A DNA stretch of 64,000 bases from Terebella lapidaria (taxonomy: Eukaryota > Annelida > Polychaeta > Terebellida > Terebellidae), in assembly GCA_949152475.1 (NCBI GenBank), contig OX424563.1:1585001-1649000 (forward strand). Reading direction: 5' to 3'. The notes below the pieces were generated by a model. It was not told the origin of the DNA. It did no database searches and was given only the letters and a program-made list of their open reading frames with translations. The translations under genes were made by a program, and so were the position numbers. Shown here piece after piece: positions 59,727 to 64,000 of this stretch (positions are counted from its first letter, which is position 1; each line of letters opens with the position of its first letter).

Positions 59727-61571
59727 ATATCATGTACATTACCAAGACAAAGGCTTTGGACAGAATGGGGACGTCATAATTCATCTGAACTTCAGGTTTT
59801 ATCTCTGAATCTAGCTTGTCCATGCGTAGACTAACTGCTACCGAGTTCAGCCAGCGATGCCATTACCCACATATTATGTCAAAAACTCACTTTACAACAC
59901 TTCTTTGTGTTCACTCATCCTTTACAGGTGTTTGTGTTCACTCAGCTCACTCAGCTGTTGTGATGTTTGTTTATATATTACGTTCAGGTATACATAAGTC
60001 ACATGTCATTTGGGTATAATATCAAAAATATTACACTCAATTTGAGTGTAATATTTTTGATAATATTGACAAGAATATTGAAGTTATATATTAAATTATA
60101 ACTCTTCTTAAAATGAATTGTTAGTGTGTGACACTGACGTCTAACTACTAACAGATTAACCATCGCTAACCCTCAGCCAATCTTTTTAGTAATCAGTAAA
60201 AAGTTAGCTTGATAAAAGTACGAGTCTAAATGTTGTACAAACCTCTCTATACCCTTGATGTTCCTATTGTATCATTCATCGCTTGAACATCTGCGTCACT
60301 TTTCTCCACGGGGCAGAAATAATACATCAAGCTCAGCCACCTGGGATTGTTGGCACCAGATGTCTGTCTGTAGTATACTGACCCACTTCTATTTTTTCGC
60401 TGACATTTCTCCGCTCTTGACTTCCCACACGTCCTGGCATCATCAGTCAGCTACTAAACTCAGCGACATCCCACGGATGGTGAGTGATTAGAAACATAAT
60501 AGTGCCAGCTATGTATGAGATCAACCATATACTTACATATAACTAACCCATAGATCCAAACGTACAATTACCATTTGACTCATTAGCTTGCACATAAAAG
60601 CATGGAAAACATATGCATCAAAAAGACCAGGGGAGCCAATAGTTATGCGAACAGTAGCCTAGGTATATGAGTATATTTGGTCATCAATCGATTTCTCTCG
60701 CAAATTTGTCTAATTACACACTGACTTGCAATTAACGAGACACGCAAATTACGAAATTCATGATCATTGCAGAGTAAGAGAATCAGCACTGGTCTAACGA
60801 TGCCACACAGGCAGCCGGCAAAAGGCAAGGCGACGGGTGTACGATCTGAGTCAGAAATGATAAATGCAATATCGTACATATCAAGCGTTGTTACACTGAA
60901 TAGATAAGGCTCTCTGCTGAGACACACGAGGTCAACATGTCTCAAAACACATCCAGGTTTATTGTTCGGTGTTTCGACTCATCAACGACGACTGTACTTG
61001 GAGGAAATAGGGATGCTGGGGGAGGCGAGGCGGGTAGAGGAATGGCATTTGGCGCTAGAAGGCGATTCCGGGGTTCCCATGACGGACGGCTTGGAGGGGA
61101 GGGTTAGTTATCTGATGACTGCACTCCCTGAGAAGGACAAGGCCACCAGCACTACTGGCTATATGCTCGTGTGTCTGCCGCTGAGTCCGCAGTCAAATAT
61201 TAGTCATTTACCGGCAAGGATAATTGTCCAGGCTTCTTGTGCAATCTGACCAAATGCACCCAAGCACTCGCGCAGTCGCCACGGCCAGTGAGCGGGTTTT
61301 CCATCCAATTCAATTACGGACCTGAGCCCAGACGTTCGCGTGAGGTAGCGAGCACGCGGTGACAAGAAAAGCGCGGGAAAATAACATAAAAAAAGCAGGG
61401 AAATAGCCTCCATAGCAGACGGCTCCAGGCACTCAACTGTGATTGGGCAATATGAGCTGAAATCTCCTTCTGATGTCAACAACTGCGACATCCTGTTCCT
61501 GACGTGAAGAATTCTTTGCCCACTCCTTGGAATATCACAGTACTTGGAGGATACTAAACAACAGAGGTACA
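59727..61571. other. Intergenic region upstream of gene C
   Basis: Holds a perfect hairpin at 60020-60062. The open frame at 60962-61249 (95 codons) has no recognised motif. The 5' UTR and promoter of gene C must lie toward the right end; no clear TATA box was seen. Confidence 0.5.
60020..60062. repeat. Perfect 21-bp inverted repeat with one-base loop
   Basis: TATCAAAAATATTACACTCAA, one T, then its exact inverse. It is AT-rich, so it is probably a recent small palindrome or the relic of a hairpin MITE. About 290 bp from the LTR element. Confidence 0.9.
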
Positions 61572-61574
61572 ATG
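61572..61574 (+). CDS. Gene C exon 1 coding part: ATG only
   Basis: ATG followed directly by donor GTAAGT, context TACAATG. The 5' UTR extends leftward for an unknown distance. The arrangement equals vertebrate and many invertebrate calmodulin genes, and it ends in phase 0 as exon 2 requires. Confidence 0.7.
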
Positions 61575-64000
61575 GTAAGTACATCATACCGTTTTCATTC
61601 GATAATGTTCATACCAAATTCACCAACAAATGCAAATATGAGCAGTAAAGATTGAATAAAATGCATATCGGAATAATCATTCACATGCATCGCAATGATT
61701 ATCAAATTTGTATTGCATCGATTACTGTGTAGTTTGATTGCATATGCCAGCAGTTTTCATTGTATATTTTACTCACATGAAGAACATACTCACAACTATG
61801 TGTGATGGCTGGTTGTACGATTCACACACTCACTCTGAATCACTGTCTCTATATTGCAGAATTACGACCTCGGTCGCCTGTCGGACGAGCAGATTGCAGG
61901 TGCGGTTCTTGCGTGTACGTGGCATTTACAAAACACCCACCCACAGACTTCACAACACAAGTACTTCCCAGGGGAATTTTCCCTCCACCTTTGCAATTAC
62001 ACTGTGTGCAAAAATATATTCCAAGACCGCGACAAATGCTAGAAGGGATGATTTATCACTTGTCAAATCCCATTGTCGTGTTTACGTCCGCTGTAGTTTA
62101 CGTACAGTGCACACTCACGCTCAACCTGCACTCTCGTATTCAACATCTTTAACATCATCATACAATAAACCAGTCTTGACATCATTGTTTTTGAGCATCA
62201 ATATTGGTACGACAATGTTGTATATGACTGGAAGAAAGTTATATTATATAAAACATCAGTTATCACGACAAAATGTAGCCTGATTCGTCGTAATCTCGTC
62301 ATTATTTTGTCTGGTCGAGGATGTTGAACTATGTGCCTGGTTTGTGCTTTTATATCACGGTACAGTACTAATTCTTCAAATCCATCTGCCCAAAAATTCA
62401 CAAATGCCACTGCCGTATCTCCCGGAGCAGTTATGAAAACATTTATTGCTATGTTCTACGGAGGAATGATGCCTTTATCCCTCCATATATTATATTCTTT
62501 ATCCTTTTATATAAAAAACTATCGATTACATACGTTTCAAGTCAACGCAGTAGGCGAACAAGAGTTACAGAAACATCATACGAGATACATAATATTCAAT
62601 ATATACAATACGTCACGATATCCCAACAACCGATGAAGAAAACATGTTCCTATCATGCACAAATTGCACTAATTGGTGAGATTGGTGGCTTCGTTCCGTC
62701 AGAAATACACGAGGCGTTCCAGCTGTTTGACAAGGACGGCAATGGGACGATCTCGACCAAGGAGCTGGGGATGGCTATGAGGTCTCTGGGACAGAACCCC
62801 ACAGAGCAGGAGCTCATGGAGATGATTAATCAGGTCGATGTTGACGGTAGGTTTGGTGTTTAAAGCAACACCATCACCAATAGTTCGTGCATTCATGTTA
62901 TATACAGGGCGGGTAGGAAAAAGGGTCCGGAATTTTGGCCGAAACAGGGACAGAGAGGAACAGTACATTTTGTGGTCGAACTGACTTTCAGTGATCCCAG
63001 ATACATGTAAAACGAATTACAAACAATAAAATGACAGTTGCTAGTTGAGTTAGTTAAAGATGATAGTTTTTGAAAAGGCATGATCAGTGATGAATGATCG
63101 GTTTTTATGTCCGAGTGTCTTGACTGGTCCTCACAATTTTGAAAAAAATCCCCGAACGGGCGGTGTTCTGATTGGTCAAGCAACCATAAACCCGGATTCA
63201 CTGTACCAATTCAAACACATTTCGGGTTTTGGGGGTGCCTTATTATAAAATTGACCTTAATGGTTGACGCTGTGCTGTGACGAGTGATCGATCGTAATTC
63301 CACTCTACGCGAGCCAGATCGGTTCAGTAACATTGAATTTTGTCATGATAAAATCCATGGAGGCAAATGGCTAGTTTTGACATGTGACCATTTGACATAC
63401 ATGTGACCATGGGTTACGTAACCAATTCATTATGAAAGCATAAAAAGTGTTTAGGCTGTGCATTAGCCATAATATAAAATATTCCAAATAACTCAATTTT
63501 CAATGACATTCTTACTCTTGATATTGACGGTATATCTGGACTTGTATGCATATTGTTTTCGTTACCCTTTTCTCTCGCCCACCCTTCACTGCTACTTCGT
63601 AGTGTATGGAACTTTGGTAGAGCCCCGTGAGGTTTATTTCTAAAATTGGACCGAAAGTACAGCTGCTTGAATATATCAGCAAATTACCCAAACATTTACA
63701 CCCAAACACGTAACGAAAAGGTCATGACAACTCCTTGAACACTATCGCTATTGAAATTGAATACATTTGCTCGACTCCCGAAAGGAAGTGGCGCTGTCGA
63801 CTTCCCCGAGTTCCTGAACATGATGGCCAAGAAGATCCAGTGTGTCGACTCCGAGGAGGAGATCCGGGAGGCGTTCCGGGTGTTTGACAAGGACAACCAG
63901 GGCTCCATCTCCACGGACGAGCTGCGCTTTGTCATGAGCAACATCCCGGGTCAGATGGCGGACAGCGAGATCGAGGAGATGCTCCGAGAGGCTGACCACG
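61572..64000 (+). CDS. Gene C: calmodulin-like gene, exons 1-4 (3' end outside window)
   Basis: Exons at 61572-61574, 61860-61899, 62703-62846 and 63785 to beyond 64000 join in frame. The ATG is immediately followed by GTAAGT, the classical calmodulin first-intron position. The predicted protein starts [15 protein letters not shown], three residues longer than calmodulin here. EF loops lie at residues 24-35, 60-71 and 97-108, and the fourth starts at Asp-133 at the window edge. Loop 3 is [12 protein letters not shown]: Asn replaces the usual Gly at position 4 and Gln occupies position 5, usually an oxygen donor of Asp/Asn/Ser type, so calcium affinity there may be lower. Unlike gene B, no intron splits the linker from EF3. 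It is probably a diverged calcium sensor; the targets are unknown. Confidence 0.85.
61860..61899 (+). CDS. Gene C exon 2 (40 nt)
   Basis: Acceptor CTATATTGCAG and donor GTGCGG bound thirteen codons plus one base, [13 protein letters not shown], aligned with ADQLTEEQIA of calmodulin. The phase (0 to 1) equals exon 2 of gene B. Confidence 0.85.
62703..62846 (+). CDS. Gene C exon 3 (EF-hand 1 and start of EF-hand 2)
   Basis: Acceptor GTTCCGTCAG and donor GTAGGT. It encodes [20 protein letters not shown] and the calmodulin-like helix [20 protein letters not shown], then reaches DVDG. It has 144 nt, the same as gene B exon 3. Ile-His replaces the near-universal Phe-Lys before EAF. Confidence 0.93.
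62847..63784 (+). other. Gene C intron 3 (938 bp)
   Basis: No repeat or exon recognised. The acceptor region TTTGCTCGACTCCCGAAAG is only moderately pyrimidine-rich. Confidence 0.7.
63785..64000 (+). CDS. Gene C exon 4 (EF-hand 2 end, EF-hand 3, start of EF-hand 4; truncated by window)
   Basis: Encodes [40 protein letters not shown], then [20 protein letters not shown] and READH at the edge. It merges what are two exons in gene B. Codon choice is GC-rich compared with the surroundings, as in the other calmodulin-like exons here. Confidence 0.93.

Noticed and set aside
60962-61249. 95-codon frame upstream of gene C
   Set aside because: No homology signal recognised, no splice context; could be leader sequence but unsupported.

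Overview
The window is AT-rich metazoan genomic DNA with long introns, few genes and a high load of transposons and tandem repeats. I infer a marine lophotrochozoan, most likely a mollusc. The basis is calmodulin-type genes with canonical GT-AG introns, tRNA-derived SINEs, many small TIR elements, and a metazoan Ty3/Gypsy element. Species was not determined.

The backbone is a head-to-tail cluster of three calmodulin-like EF-hand genes, all on the + strand. Gene A is only the 3' end: an EF3-EF4 exon at 1368-1515 and a tiny terminal exon at 1848-1882. Gene B is complete: six exons from 7092 to 46096 give a 161-residue four-EF-hand protein with a short N-terminal extension; two exons are under 30 nt. 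Gene C begins at 61572 with an intron directly after the ATG, as in classical calmodulin genes, and runs off the right edge inside its fourth EF-hand. Intron phases and the 148-nt EF3-EF4 exon length agree between A and B, which points to local gene duplication.

An intronless alpha-1,3-fucosyltransferase-like gene (GT10 family, 41385-42467) lies inside the last intron of gene B on the same strand.

The introns of gene B are filled with repeats. Intron 1 holds two TIR elements with CACTG ends and 5-bp target duplications, a 45-bp minisatellite, a 364-bp tandem duplication and about 1-kb segmental duplications. Intron 3 holds a TIR element whose interior is a ~134-bp satellite; each monomer carries nuclear-receptor-type half-sites, including a perfect DR1. 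Intron 5 holds a long inverted-repeat element, several MITEs (TTAA, TA, TAA and 5-bp target duplications) and minisatellites.

Between genes B and C lies a whole-looking Ty3/Gypsy LTR element (48769-59726, minus strand) with 896-bp LTRs that look identical and a 4-bp ATAT target duplication, so it is a very recent insertion. It encodes gag, pol and an accessory zinc-finger region. Arrays of the motif TTCCGCGAA occur upstream of a TATA box in its U3, upstream of a second TATA box before the accessory region, and inside gag. This suggests an internal promoter and is the most unusual signal in the window, together with the receptor-site satellite.
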